Shown here: positions 48,211-61,586 of the stretch, piece after piece | Layout: every line of letters begins with the position of its first letter | How positions within the stretch are numbered: position 1 is the stretch's first letter | Assembly: GCA_011316305.1 (NCBI GenBank) | Contig: SAUG01000044.1 | Span: 310,001 to 374,000, forward strand | Direction of reading: 5' to 3' | Length of the DNA stretch: 64,000 nt | Source: Rusavskia elegans | Lineage: Eukaryota > Ascomycota > Lecanoromycetes > Teloschistales > Teloschistaceae | Notes under the pieces: generated by a model | What the model was told of the DNA's origin: nothing | Databases searched by the model: none | What the model saw: only the letters and a program-made list of their open reading frames with translations | Translations under genes and position numbers: made by a program

Positions 48211-48558
48211 TATACTTTTTTAATTTAAAATATTAATCTATTTCTTTTAAATATTCGAAATCTTTATTGATATATAATTTATATATTTCGATTTCTAGAA
48301 TATACTAAAAAATGTTTAAAATATATTATAATAAATATATTAATATATTCATTTAATATAGTATCAAAATTAATCTAATTTATTAACTAATAATTTTTAA
48401 ATTTTAATAGTACAACTATATAATATATTCAATCGAACTTTTTACTTTTTTCTAGACTATATTTATATAAAATTGTATCTTTTCTAAAAATTGAATTTAA
48501 TAAAATTTCGTAATCTAAAAAATCTATTTTGAAATTCGTTAATATTTAAAAGTAGATA

Positions 48559-48774
48559 TGTAGAATTCCAAGCTGATTTTCTTATAACTACGGAGAAGTG
48601 AGGTATTTATATATACAAGTATCCCTACGCTAGATCTATACCCGCTTCTATACCCGCTCTCGCGATTAACGACCGGATTAGTTAGTATCCGAATTCGTAT
48701 ATAACTATAAAGTCTAAATATATATTCTATAACCTCTTAAACTGTTTATATAGTTTAGAATTCTAACTACTATA
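48559..48774 (-). repeat. Gypsy-B LTR, 3' side
   Basis: 216 bp, TGTAGAATTCC to CTACTATA (RIPed CACTACA). It aligns end to end with the right LTR; differences are mostly C/T and G/A. A related fragment is at 1562-1720. Confidence 0.9.
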
Positions 48775-48787
48775 CTCTTTTCTTCCT
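48775..48787 (-). promoter_or_regulatory. Polypurine tract of gypsy-B
   Basis: On the minus strand, AGGAAGAAAAGAG lies directly before the 3' LTR, the position where plus-strand DNA synthesis is primed in LTR retrotransposons. It confirms minus-strand sense for the element. Confidence 0.75.
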
Positions 48788-50949
48788 AAATAAGATATAG
48801 GGGGGAAGTAAGTATTCTCTAAATCTAAATACCAATAGAGATAAAACTATAATTAATAATAATAAATAAAATAAGATAATAAGTAAAAGTTTACCTTTAT
48901 ACGATTTATATCGAAGTAAATAGATATATTAGCAGGAGCTCGCTATTAATTACTATAACCTCGAACTTCGTAATTCTCGAAGTTTTTCCTTTAATAATAT
49001 TATCGATTATCTGCTCTAATAATAGTAATAATAACTATTATAGTATACCGTACCTAACCCGGCGGCGGTTAGAACTACTATAAAATCTTTATAAAATAAT
49101 AGATAGCGAATTAATAAGATAGTAATTATTACTCGTAGAAGTAAATACTATCTTTATATAGTATCGGAAACCGTAAGTCAGGCGTATTCGATAGAAATAT
49201 TATTTATACTAGTAGTTCCGTTAATTTATTCTAGGAAGTATTACCTTTCTAGATAATTTCCGGCGCTAAAATATCGAGATTCGTATAGAATTTTTCGGCG
49301 AGTTTAATCGATTTATTAAAATTATATACCCTTAAAAGTTTAATACTCTCTTTATATAAGTAAGTCGTCTCTAAGATATATACGAATCGTTTTCCCCCGA
49401 GTAATTAACCTTCTTCTAGCTATATAGAATTTAATCGAGTAAACTTTATAGCCTTTATACTAGCAATATTACCCGTTCCTTTATATACTATATAAGTATA
49501 TAATAGAAGTTCGGAAGTATATATAGTAACTGTTTATAGAAGTACCGCTAAAGTAAATATCCGTACTCTTCTTTATATAGATTATAGCCTATAGTCGGTA
49601 TAGGGCTTTTATTATAGATATAGATCCCGTAATCTCCTAGGAAATAAGCGGGTATAAGAGCTAGAAGCCGTATAGATAATAATCTTCTACCGCTTCTTTC
49701 TACTCTGCTATAGCTATATCGATTATTATCAAAGCGAATTATAGACTATAATATTTTTCCGCCCGATTCCCTATAAAATAATAGAGGCTTCGGTCCTTTA
49801 GTTTTATCTTCCTAGCCTACTATTAATAACTCTAATAGACCTAGATATAAGAATAAACTTTCTATAATTTAAGCCGAGACCTTATTAATAAATATAGTTA
49901 AAAGAGAAAAGTCTAGTAGTCGTCTATTAGTTAGATTTCCGTTATATATATTAAGGACTACGAACTCGCTTAACTATATATTTTTTTCGGATATCGATTA
50001 TATATAATTAGAATTTTAGTTCGGCTCTATATCTTTTTAGGGATTATTTCCTATCTCCTCTATACCTTCGGATCTAGGGAATATACTATTTTTACCGGCT
50101 ACTTTTACTACGTAGCGCTATATTTATACTCTAGAGGTATAGTATATAGCAGTTTAATATTAAATAGAGCGGCTCTAAAGTAAAAGGGAACGCGAATATA
50201 CTAACCTCGACTTTATTAATAAAGATCGCTCCGGTCCTTATCGAATATTTCGGTCTTATCGGAGGCGGTAAATATACTAAGATAAAAAAATAGTAGATAG
50301 TTACTTAGACTTCGGCGTAGCTATATTTAAGGTATAATAGTTATATTATAAAGGGCGGCCCTATTATATCTTAGCTTTATACTAGAGTATAGAAGGTCTA
50401 ATTCCCTAAATATTTAATTTAAGCTCTTCCGGTTTAATAAATATATATCGTACGTATCTCGGGATAAAAGACTGTACCTAAAGTTACTATTAAATCTTTA
50501 TTAAATATAATTCCGTAAGCTAGTAAAAAGTTCCGCTTTTAGTATTATTTTAGGATTATTTATATCTTTATTTATTCTTTATTCTACAGGAAATTAACGA
50601 GAATACTTTTTCTTAAAATAAATAAAAGGTAAAGATATCGTATCTAATTTAAAAATAAGGTATAGTTTAGTATATATAAATATATAAAATAATAAATAAA
50701 ATTAAAAACCTAACTAATTTCTCTTTTTTCTAGAGGTTTATACCTTATCGTTACTTTCCTCGCGGAGATTATTCTTAGATATAGACCTAAATTTAGGTAA
50801 ATAATTATTATCTAGGTTCTCCGCTAGCTTTAATTTATAAAGTTTTTCTCGCTTATACTTTCCGTATGGCGGAGGCTATTCTATAGTAGTTTTCTTTAGT
50901 CTTCTACGCCTATAAGGTATTTTCTATCTAATAGTAATATTTCCTTCTA

Positions 50950-53900
50950 TAAAATATTTCTTTATATAATTCCTACTAATTAGATATTTATTAGCTAACT
51001 TACTAGGAGGTTTTAGGATATAAATATTTAAGATCTCCGTTTAAATAATCTTATATAGATTATACTAGTTAACCTCGAATTTTTAAAATTATTTAATCCT
51101 AATTAAAACTATATTTCCTTTAATAAAGGTATTACCTTTTATATTTAAGTTCTATACCTTTTTATTAGCTTTTACTCGTACTATTATATCCTTAAATACC
51201 TTAGTTTAATCGGGTAAAAGAAATAGTATAAGATCGATTCTCTTATTATATTTCTTTGGAAAAGGGCTAGTAGTATTAGTCGGTAGCGTCGGGTTAACGC
51301 TATAAAGTAAATAGAAGGATATAAATCTAGTAGTTATATATATATAAATACGCGTAGTAAATAGAATCTAGTTTAAATAAAGATTCTAAGTCTTTTTCGG
51401 CTACTAAATATAATATTTAGTAAGTATTTTCCCGAAAACTCCGTTAAACTTCTCGACTGTACTATTTATTCGTAAGTAATAAGGTATTATACTTCTATAC
51501 TTAACTTCTAGCAGGCGGTATATTTTATCTATAGCTAGAGCTTAAAGATTTATACCTCGATTAGTAATAATTTTCTTCGGAAAGCCGTAATTATAGTAGA
51601 TCCGATAGATAATAATTTCGGCTAGTACTTCTACTATTATATTTAGAAGCGACTAAACTATAGGCTATCTAGTAGAGTAGTTAATTGTAGTTATAATCTA
51701 TTTATTACCTTAGTTAGTTTCTAGTAAAGGACCGATAAGATCGAATCCCTAGTATTTAAAAGGATTTAACCTATCTTTCTAGGTACTAGAGGGATATATT
51801 ATATCCCGTTTAATATTACGAAAGATAGTAGTAAACTAATATTCAGGGTAGTATTTAATATAATACTTAATATTCTTTTTTATTTCGGGCTACTACTATC
51901 TTATACGAATAATATCTATTATTATCTTATACGAATTATAACTATATTATCTATAGATATAGTCTAGAAAGTTCGTACGAGCCTATACTGGGGTATAGAG
52001 TATCTAACTATTTTAAGACGAGTCCCGGTACTATACCGTATTATCTTTAAACCGGAGATAATATTTATATTTCTCTAAAGTAGCCTTTATCTCCGGATTA
52101 TTAGGTAGGGTTCCAGACTCCGTATAAGCTTTAATAACGTCGTTAAATAAAAGTATATAATTATCGACTTTACCGGTAGATAGCTAGAAGTCTTCTTTTC
52201 GGTTTAGAGTATTTTACTATCCGGTTTATATTTAATATCGAATTTATACTCCCTAAATTCCGCGAGCTAGTAAGCAAGCCTCCTAGAAAGTTTAGTAGTA
52301 GTTTTAAAATATTATAAGCCTATATAATCCGTCCTAATAACTATAGTCGTTCTATTTTCGATATAGTAGTACTATCGCCGTAGAGATTCCTTAATAGCGA
52401 GAAGCTCTTATTTATAGGTAGCGTAATTTCGCTCTGCAGATATAAATACTTTATTTTCGAAAGTAATAGGCTATTTAATACTATCGGTATTAATCTAATA
52501 GAAAACGGCGCCCTATTTAAAGTCGGAAATATCCGTCTTGATAATAAAAGATAGAGTTATATCGGGCTAAGTAAATACTTTATCGCTTGTTATAATATTC
52601 TTAATTAGTTCGTACGTATTTCGAGCTAAGAAATTTATTCGAATTAGTTTATACTTCCTACCTTCCGAGCCCTGGATTAACTTATAGAGAGGTCTATATA
52701 TTAGGGCGAAATCTTTTATAAATCTCCGATAATAGATATATAATTCTAAAAAGGACCGTATATTATATACCGTTTATAACAGCGGCCAGTCGAACAGCGG
52801 CCAGTCTCTAATAGCTTTTACCTTCGCTATATCTATACGGACTTCTCTATTACTAATAATATACTCGTAGAATTTAATATATTTCTAGAAAAATAGGTAT
52901 TTCGAAAGTTTCGCGAATAGTTGGTTCTTTTCGAATACTTCTATAATAGCTTTAATATACTATAGGTACTCCTCCTTATTCTTCGAATAGATTAAGATAT
53001 TATCGAGGTAAACTACTACGAAATCGTCGAGAAATAGCCTAAATATATTATTTATTATAGTTTAGAACGTTATAGGTACGTTCGTTAATCTAAATAGTAT
53101 AACTAAGAATTTATATTTACTAGCTTTAGTATTAAAAGCCGTCTTTATATAATCTTTTTCGATAATATTAATCTACTAGTAACCGTTTATTAGATTAATT
53201 TTATTAAAATATTTCGCTATCCCGATAGTATCTAGATAATTTTAAATTTTAGGTAATAGATACCTATTTTTCGTAGTTATATTTTTAAGGCCCCGGTAGT
53301 TGATATATATACGCTAGCTACCGTTTTTTTTCCTAGCGAAAAGAATAGGCGCGCCTTAAAGAAATTAACTCGGTCGGATTAATCCTCGCTCGGTAAAATA
53401 TTTAATCTAATATTTCTACTCCTTATTTTATTTAGGAGATAAACTATAATAAACTCGGTTAATAGATTAAATATCGCCGGTTTTAATCGTATAATCTAAT
53501 AGCCTTTCCGGTAGTAGTTCTATTAGAAGGTTATTTTAGAGATAATCTAAAAGTTTCGAGCCGAAAACTCTATCTAGTCCTATATAGCCTATCGTCTTCT
53601 AGACCGGGTTAAATTATTCCGGAAAGTTAGGTTCGTTTTATACGATATATAGGCAGGCCTGTACGCCCTTTCTAATAAATTATTTAAATCTTTAAAAGTT
53701 AATTTCGGAAAACTCGGTTAGGGTATTTTTAAAAAGTTATAAGCGATATATATTCGAGGCGTTATATAATTAATATATAATTCTATCTTTCTAGATTCGT
53801 ACTGCTAGGGTATTATAGTTAGGTACTAAGTTATACTATTTCTAGAAGTCTTCCCCGAAAATTAGATTATAGTCTATATCTAGTACTATATAAGGAATAG

Positions 53901-54400
53901 TAGTAGAGAAGATTCTATAAGACTATAAAAGCTCCGTCGCTCTTAAAATATTTATAGTTTTACTACTTTCGAGCCGTATTCTACCCGATAACTACTAAAA
54001 TTCTAATTCTAGGAAGTAAATAATACGCCTAGCGATAAAGTAGTTAGTAGTATCTAAATTAGTAAAGATTTCGAGATAATTCCTACTAATTTTTAGGTTA
54101 AATAGTATCTATCTATAGAGGCCCGGTATTCGACCTATATATAAGAGTTGCTTACTATTCTATATATTTTTAAGCGACGGTATTATATCGCGGGAGATAG
54201 TTAAAGCTTCCTCCAGCGTCTTTTTAGAGATTATTTCTAATTCCTCGATCCTTATCTTAACTAGACCGAGCTATTCTTCTACTATTAAAAGCTTTTTATC
54301 GGCGTTATATATACGTTTAAATACCTATAATACTATTTATTTTCCGATAACCTATTATTAGCCGTCGCCGATAGGCTTTTCTTTTCGGAAAAGGTCTATC
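50950..54400 (-). pseudogene. Gypsy-B Pol: protease, RT, RNase H, integrase
   Basis: Read right to left on the minus strand. RT starts with Gly-Ala-Pro-Ile-Leu-Phe-Ala-Arg-Lys-Lys near 53.35 kb and has Tyr-Leu-Asp-Asn (from Asp-Asp) at 52999-53010, followed by Ile-Leu-Ile-Tyr-Ser. RNase H shows Ala-Glu-Arg-Asn-Tyr near 52.43 kb and a Thr-Asp-Tyr-Ile-Gly segment near 52.33 kb. Integrase shows Asp-Leu-Ile-Gly-Pro-Leu near 51.73 kb, Thr-Asn-Arg-Gly (from Thr-Asp-Arg-Gly) near 51.57 kb and a Val-Glu-Lys-Phe-Asn-Gly motif near 51.45 kb. The RT-RNase H-integrase order is that of Ty3/gypsy. TAG codons replace Trp and Gln; the catalytic RT Asp is lost. Not functional. Confidence 0.88.
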
Positions 54401-54434
54401 CCGCGGGAGTATATCCCGGAATATAAACGCTCCG

Positions 54435-55700
54435 GTAATTTTTTTCGCGATAGCTAGGCTTCCTATAATTATAGTACTTATTCGTATTATTTAATCCCCT
54501 TCGTCTACCTCGGCTTCGGCCGCGGCTACCTCGACTATCTCGACCAGTATCTATAGAGTTAATCTCAGCGGTACTAGATTATTCGACCGTCGAAGAAGCT
54601 ACTATACCCCGGTTACTATAGCGTTTAGTAGTAACCTTTTCGAATATTATTACGGCGTTTATAATATTTATAAAGCTTACTAATTATCTACTTTATTATT
54701 ATAAAGTAAGATATCTTTCGGTAGCTATCTAGGTATTAGGCTTTAGATAATTAATAAAATATCTTAAAATAGTATACTCGCTAATTTCGCTCTCAATATC
54801 TACGTACGATTTAATAAAAGTAGAGTAGTAGTTTTTAATATCGCTAAGTTTCTTATTTTAGGCTAACCTATGTTAAGTAGCTAAAACGTTCTCTATAAAA
54901 TTCAGTTTATCCTATTACTCTAGAAAAGCCTCTTTAAAGTACTCCTAGGAGCTTTTATCTAGGTTAGAGACCTGCTTAACGTACTACGGCTTAGTATTAT
55001 TAATAAGGTATTAACTACTATAGAAAACGGGGTCCGCGATAGTTATACTATAAGATAAATAGTAGTATTTATAGCGGCGGAACTAGATATAGGCGATATA
55101 ATAGTTATATTTATAACTTTTAAAGTTAGGAGGCTTTTTATTATAGGCGTTCTATACTACGTAGGCTATAGAGATATTAGAAGTATTAGGAGGAATAGAC
55201 CTACGTAATAGCGGATTAGATTTTCTACTAGAAGGTCCTAGTAGCCCTAGATTAGAACTACTATAATAGGAATAATAATAATTGGAGCCGGTATAGCTGC
55301 TCCTACGGTTCGTATAAAAACGACTAAAGAGTCGGTTATACCTACTACTAGGCCTACCTTCGTTATCGCCGTCGTAAGAATCGTTATCTCCGAGAGTACC
55401 TAGGGTACCCCCGAAACTAACGCCTTTTCTAGAAGGATCGTTTTCTACGGTAGGAACGGAGGTAAATTAGGCCGTAAGTAAATTATTTAAAAGGGTTCTA
55501 TAGCGGGACTTCTGGTTTGTATAAATTTTAAGTAAGGCCGTATTTTTATTATATACCGTTATTCGCTCTATACTAGCGTTAAGCTAAAGGTAGAGGGAGT
55601 ATTTTAATTAGGAACTTATATTCGAGCTTAGAGAATCTCGTTTATAAAGGTAGGTAAAACCGGTTTAAAGAAGCTTTAATAATAGGGCAGGATTAGATCG
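54435..55700 (-). pseudogene. Gypsy-B Gag with RIPed zinc knuckle
   Basis: At 54435-54476 a 14-residue CX2CX4HX4C knuckle has Tyr at all three Cys and the His position. It follows an Arg/Gly/Ser-rich segment near 54.52 kb, typical of Gag C-termini. The N-terminal capsid-like portion to about 55.7 kb is interrupted by RIP stops and not recognisable in detail. The right limit is approximate. Confidence 0.75.
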
Positions 55701-55729
55701 TTTATAGCCTAAAAAGTTATTACTATTAG

Positions 55730-55945
55730 TATAGAATTCTAAGCTAATTTTACTATAACTATAGAGAAGTAAGGTATTTATATATATAAATATCTCTATA
55801 TTAGGCCTATATCCGCTTCTATATCCGCTCTCGCGATTAGCAACCGGATTAGTTAGTATCCGAATTCGTATATAACTGTAAAGTCCAGATATATATTCTA
55901 TAACCTCTTAAATCGTTTATATGGTTCAGAACCCTGACCACTACA
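55730..55945 (-). repeat. Gypsy-B LTR, 5' side
   Basis: 216 bp, from TATAGAATTC (RIPed TGTAG) to CCACTACA. Followed by GATAT, then gypsy-A sequence that continues the left flank of the insertion. Confidence 0.9.
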
Positions 55946-56312
55946 GATATCGATTTTAACTATAATAATATTCAGCCTTCGGTAATCGATATATAAACGG
56001 AATATTCTATTTTTTTTTAAATATAAAAGAAATTAGATAGTCTATTAGAAATTGGTTTCTTTTAATAAATTTTTACTATAAATTTTTATATAGATATTTA
56101 CGCAATGGATTAAATTCAATTGGAAGTAGAATATAAATAGATTTAAATATAGATTACTTTTCTAATTCAAATTAAAATTTATAATTTTATAGTTAATATT
56201 TTGATTATAATTCTATAGTTATCTTTTTTTAAAATAAATTTATCTATTTTTAATATATATTTGGAATTTTTTTTTCATGGATTTTCCTTTAATTTTCTAT
56301 CGAACAGTATTA

Positions 56313-56468
56313 GACTGGCCACTTCGGTTCAAAGTGGCGACCCGATTTCGCGATAAACGTAGCTAACGCGTCAAATTTACTAGTTAAAGTTAGTCTCCTT
56401 CCTAATACGATTGGAAACTCGGGTCTATTCCTTCGATCCGGATTCGAAACCCGACAAAACGGCCAGAC
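56313..56468. repeat. 156-bp MITE with R2 termini, copy b
   Basis: GACTGGCC to GGCCAGAC, exactly the same length as copies a and c. Flanks CGAACAGTATTA and TAAATAGTATAA agree at 8 of 12 positions, with three of the four mismatches explained by RIP. Sits in the RT-side part of the second gypsy-A copy. Confidence 0.85.
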
Positions 56469-57240
56469 TAAATAGTATAAAGGTTTTAAAAGATTTATAA
56501 TATATCTTTCTATTTCTATTTTATTAATTTAGCTAATATTTTCCGGTATCTAATAAATCGGATCTAAATAGTTTTTAGTTATCTTTTTTTATAGTTATAA
56601 ATCTATAAATTATATTCAAATTTTTATCTACCTATAAATATTACTAAAATATTCTTTTAATATTTACTATATAAAATCATCGTTTAAATCAATATAATTT
56701 TATTTTCTAGTATATTACTAGATTGTAAATCGTTAATTAAAGAATATTAAATAAAGTTTTTTAGTTGGCTTTCCGAATAATATTAAATTAAACTTGTTTT
56801 AAATACTAGTTAATTATCATTCGTAATAATATTATTTTTCTTTTGATATTTCCATTTCTTTATAGTAATAGACTTTCGTGTATAATATTTAAATTATAAA
56901 AATTACTTTTTTTAATTCGGAAGCATTTTTTTCTTTTAGCTAAATGTTTTAATATAAAATTTCCGGTCGTTTCTAAATTGATTATTAGTTTTATTGTTTA
57001 TATTATATTGTTTATTACGATTATAATTTTTGTTTCCGATATATATATATAGCTAGCTAAATTAAAATTTTTTTCTGAAAATAAAATTATACGTTTATAG
57101 TATATCAATTACTATAAAATCTATTTTTGTTTTTAAATCGTTAGTTATTTACATTTCTTTACCTAGTCTATAGAAAGTGAATTTCTAATAAAAAATTCTA
57201 TATTTTGTTTTTTCTCTATTAATTTTTCCAGTATTAATTA

Positions 57241-57775
57241 GATTGGCCGTCGGATCGGATTCCGAATTCAGATTAGCTAATCCGACCTAGTCGGATTTCG
57301 AACTCGGATTAGCTAGTCTAATCTAGACTGGCCACTTCGAACCAAAGTGGCGACCCGACTTCGCGATAAACGTGGCTATTATATCTAAATTACTAGTTAA
57401 AGTTAGTCTCTTTCCTAATACGGTTAGAAACTCGAACCCGGGATACAAACCCGGGTTCGAAACCCGACAAAACGGCCAGTCTAGTCTAATTCGACTAGAA
57501 AAAATACTAAATTCTAGTATAAAAGTATAAAGCTAGTATAATAACTTTTATATAAATTTACTATAAAATTTCTAATTAATTAATTACGTTAGCTAGAAAT
57601 AATTTAATTCGAAAAAATTTATTATCTAGATAAATTATCTTTATTAAAATATTAAATTAATAATATATTTAATTTATTAAATATATAATTTAATAAGGTC
57701 GGGTCCGAATCGGATTACTAAATTCGGGTCGGATATCCGACAATTCGACGGAAATACGATCCGAACCGGCCAATC
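57241..57775. mobile_element. R2-derived non-autonomous element containing MITE copy c
   Basis: Starts GATTGGCC and ends GGCCAATC, the R2 tips with matching RIP-type changes on both sides. Subterminal TCGGATT-rich blocks as in R2. About 370 bp once the inner MITE is removed. Outer flanks CAGTATTAATTA and AAATATTAATAT are partly similar. No coding sequence; an internal deletion derivative of R2 is likely. Confidence 0.7.
57326..57481. repeat. 156-bp MITE with R2 termini, copy c
   Basis: GACTGGCC to GGCCAGTC, same length and about the same sequence as copy a. Nested inside the element at 57241-57775. Nine of 12 flanking bases (TAGTCTAAT) agree. Confidence 0.88.
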
Positions 57776-58236
57776 AAATATTAATATCTAATATTTTATA
57801 TATATTCGCAAAAATTATAAATATAAAAGTTTCCGATTTTATTAGATGATATAAATATATATTAGTAGAGTTATAATAAATACTATCCAGCCTTTTTTTT
57901 AAATTTATAAATTCTATAATTATCGTCGTTGTAGACTATTTTGCTAAATTCTACGTATTTATTATTATATTCTTTTCATATAATATCTGTATAAAAATGA
58001 TTTTATTTTTAAAAAAATTAGTAATATTATTTACTTTTTTATTTTACAAGTAGTTCTTTAGATATTCATTATTAAAATAGATTTTATATATATATCAAAC
58101 ATTTTATAAACCGTTATTCATTTTTTTTTCATTAATCTTTTATTATATATAGGTTTAACGTAAAATATTTTAAATTTTATTTATCGAATATTCTCTATTA
58201 TAGATATCTATCTAGAGGCAGCTGTTGTTCTAGTTA

Positions 58237-58686
58237 GACTGGCCGGTTTAGATCGAGTTTCCGTCGAATTATTAGATACTCGATCCGATTTTAGTAATCC
58301 GACCCGGACCTAACCCGAGTTTTAGTAGGTCGAATCCGGGTCGGATTATTTAATAATCCGATCCGAATCTAACCTGTTTATAAAATATATTTAATATAAT
58401 ATATTTTTAATAGTTTTATAAAAGTAATATATTTAGATAATATATTTCCTCGAATTAGAACCTTTCTAGCTAGCGTAGTTAATTATATAGAGCTTTTTAG
58501 TAAATTAATATAAAAGTTATACTAGCTCCATACTTTTATACTACAGCTTAATAGTTTTAACGGATCGGATCGGATTATAATTCAAAATCCGAATTCTGGT
58601 CGGGTCGGATTACGTTTTAATCTAATCCGATTCGAATCGATTCGGATTAGCTAATTCGAGTTTAAAATCCGATCCGAAAGTCGGTC
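58237..58686. mobile_element. R2-derived non-autonomous element, 450 bp
   Basis: Left end GACTGGCCGG; the right end has a changed tip (AAAGTCGGTC). Flanks TTGTTCTAGTTA and TAATTCTAGTTA (58225-58236, 58687-58698) match at 10 of 12, one mismatch being RIP-like. Both ends carry the CCGACCCGG/GTCGGATTA subterminal blocks of R2 around an AT-rich core without coding sequence. Confidence 0.75.
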
Positions 58687-60633
58687 TAATTCTAGTTAAT
58701 TCTATTATTATTCGTAGTAAAATATTATTTATTATAGTTTTCTATAACATTCCATCGTTTTTTATAAATATTAATATTTTATTCAAATTCGTTTTCTAGA
58801 GTTTAAAACTATTATTATCATTTTCTAGAATCATGTTTTAATAGTTTTTAAAATCTTTTCTTAGCGTAGTATTAAAATATTTCTATTATATTTTATTTAA
58901 TCGATATTTTAATTTGAAATAGTCTAATTTAATATAGTTGTAGTACGATTTAGCACTTATATTCAATTTACTATTTCTAAAATCTTTTTCTTTACGTCGC
59001 TAGTATATAGAATCTAGATATATTGAAACAAATCTATAATAGCTATTTCTAGACGATTTCTTTTACTAGATATTATTTTCTATAAAGTTTTCTCTAATAA
59101 TATCTAGTATTATAATAGTTAATTCTGAATTATTTTTATTTAGATACTATATTCTATACAGCTTTCTCGAATATTATCTAGTATTAATTTATTGTCTTTT
59201 ATTATAGCGTTTTTCTATATTTTATTTACATAGTTTATCGTTGTCGTTAATTTAGATATTAATTAAATCATCTAATATCTTATATATTTAACCGTAGCGT
59301 ATAAATTCGGGTTTTATTCGCTTTTTAAATTTTCGTCTAAATATTGTATATAGGGCTTTATCGTTTTATTCTATTAGTCGTATCTTTTTTTTAAATAATA
59401 TTATATAACTAAATACGACGTTTTTTTACTAAAGATATTAAAAAAAACATTTAGAATTTAGAATTTTATAAATAGCTTTTTTAAATAATCTGAACTTTAT
59501 AAAAATAAATTCATTTTCTTTTTTATTATCAATATACTATCTAATAAATGGTTTATCTAATTGTAGATTTAGGCTTCTGTCGGGTCGAATTTCGAATCCG
59601 GGTTAAAAAAACCGACCTAATCTGAATCGGTTCTAATGTTTCTAAATACCGAATTAAATCGGATTAGATTATTTTAAAATTCGTTTTAATTTAATTCCGG
59701 ATTGAATCCGGAAATTTGGATTCGATTTATTAAAACTATAGAAATTTCTTTTCCTATATTATAATATCTATTCTTTATTAATAATATAGTTATATATCGA
59801 AGCAATATATTTATCTAGATTTTTAATTTCTAGAATTGCGTAACTAGTTAGATAGTTTAATTATTTTTTTTATATTTTTATTATCTTCGGCTTTTATTTC
59901 CGCTTCTATTGTTCTTTTTATATCTTCCCTTTTTTCTATATTTTTATTTTTATCTTTATTTTTATTTTAATTAAAGTTAGTACTTTTCGCTAAATTTTTA
60001 TTATCTTCGAATTTAGTATTATTCTATTTAGTAGAATATTCTTCAACTATCTAATCCTTTCTATTAATTTTAACGATATTATCGCTATTTTTATTCTTCT
60101 ATCTATAAAGAGATTTAATATATTTATTAGCCGTATTTCTATTATAACTAGATTTTTTAGTAAATACCGTCTATTTTTATAGAAAATCTAGAATTCTAGT
60201 AGACTAAAACTTTTAGAAACCGATATAATAGATTATTCAATATTAGATAAATATAATAATTAGAGCTATATACTTTTTTAAAATTATTTTATTCGGACTA
60301 TTAATAGCGATATTGAATTAGAGAAAATATTAGAAATAATTATTTCTATATTAGATAATTCTATTTATATTTAATATCTTACTTTAATTTATCTATTCGA
60401 TAGGTATCGTCTTTCCTATATTTTCTATAAAATTTTAGTATATAGATTATTTTTATATTAGTATTTAATATAGTATATATTACTTTATTATAATACTATA
60501 GATTTTTTTCTCGATTATATAGTCTGTTTTCTAACTTCTAATATTCAATTTTGATATAGTTTTTATTTCTATATCTATATTTTTCTTGAAATCTATTTCT
60601 TTAAATTTTTCAAAATATTTATCTATTATAATA

Positions 60634-61586
60634 CTTTTTCTAAAAAGTTTCTATTTGAAATTATATTAAATTTATATATATATATTTTCATATATCTTTT
60701 TAACGTTTTATACGATAACGATTGTTATTTTTACCGTATAAAGAAACTTTTATAGCTAAAGGTATATTCGTTAGGTAAACTTTATAGTATAGTTAAATAT
60801 TTGAATTTAACTTTTTCCTTTTTTATTCGATTATATATTTTCTACTATTTCTTTTTCGACGTTATATATAATTATTAGCTTCTAATATTTCCGCTATATC
60901 TATCTACTATACTACGAAGTAATTATCTATATCTATTATCTCGGCTATATTTATTATATAATATATATCTAAACGTTCTATTAAACTACTAAAATACTTT
61001 TTAACCTATCTAGTTTTAAAAAATTTACTAGGTAATATATTTATTACTATAGCTAAAAGCTTTATCCGGTCGGTTAGATTAAAAGGAAATAGAAAAGTCG
61101 AATAGTATATTATAAAAACGGTAAATAGAAATCTTTATTAAAATTAAAATAAATTACTTTAGCTTTAATAAAGTAATCGATAACCGCGTAGGTAGATATA
61201 GTAATTATAGATATAGATACTACCGTCTAGTATAGCTTATAGCTATAGCTTTTACTAGAGTATATATATATATAAAGGGTTTTAGTAAATTATAGTATTT
61301 ACAAAGAATATTATAGAATTTAAATTACTAGTAAAAATAGAAAAAGAAAAACTAATAACTATAAAATATATTTATCTATAAAAATTTCTACGTTAAATTA
61401 TTAATAGAAGGATATATTATATTACTAAATAAATTAAAATTAAAATTCTAAAAAATAGTTATTTACGTTAATTAAACTAGAATATAAATTCTATTAACGA
61501 ATATTCGATACTAGTATACTAATCCTTAATTTGCTTATCGAACCACTAGTTTATCGGATACTAAAATTAAAATAAACAACTAAATA
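60634..61586 (-). repeat. R1 repeat, copy 13 (953 bp) inside R2
   Basis: Reverse-oriented full copy with a perfect 10-bp duplication, TATTATAATA, at 60624-60633 and 61587-61596. The equivalent uninterrupted site is visible in the left R2 copy near 9.98 kb. It is heavily RIPed. Confidence 0.8.

Larger units (their letters stand above)
48559..55945 (-). mobile_element. Full-length Ty3/gypsy retrotransposon (gypsy-B), 7387 bp
   Basis: Two 216-bp LTRs with TGTAG...CTACA ends (48559-48774, 55730-55945) and GATA (or GATAT) duplicated at the borders. It inserted in the RT region of the second gypsy-A copy. The minus strand reads, right to left: Gag with an Arg/Gly-rich stretch and knuckle, protease, RT, RNase H and integrase. 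RIP is weaker than in gypsy-A: many domains can be read with only scattered TAG stops. Another ~1.9 kb follows integrase (48.9-50.9 kb) with no recognised domain. Confidence 0.92.
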
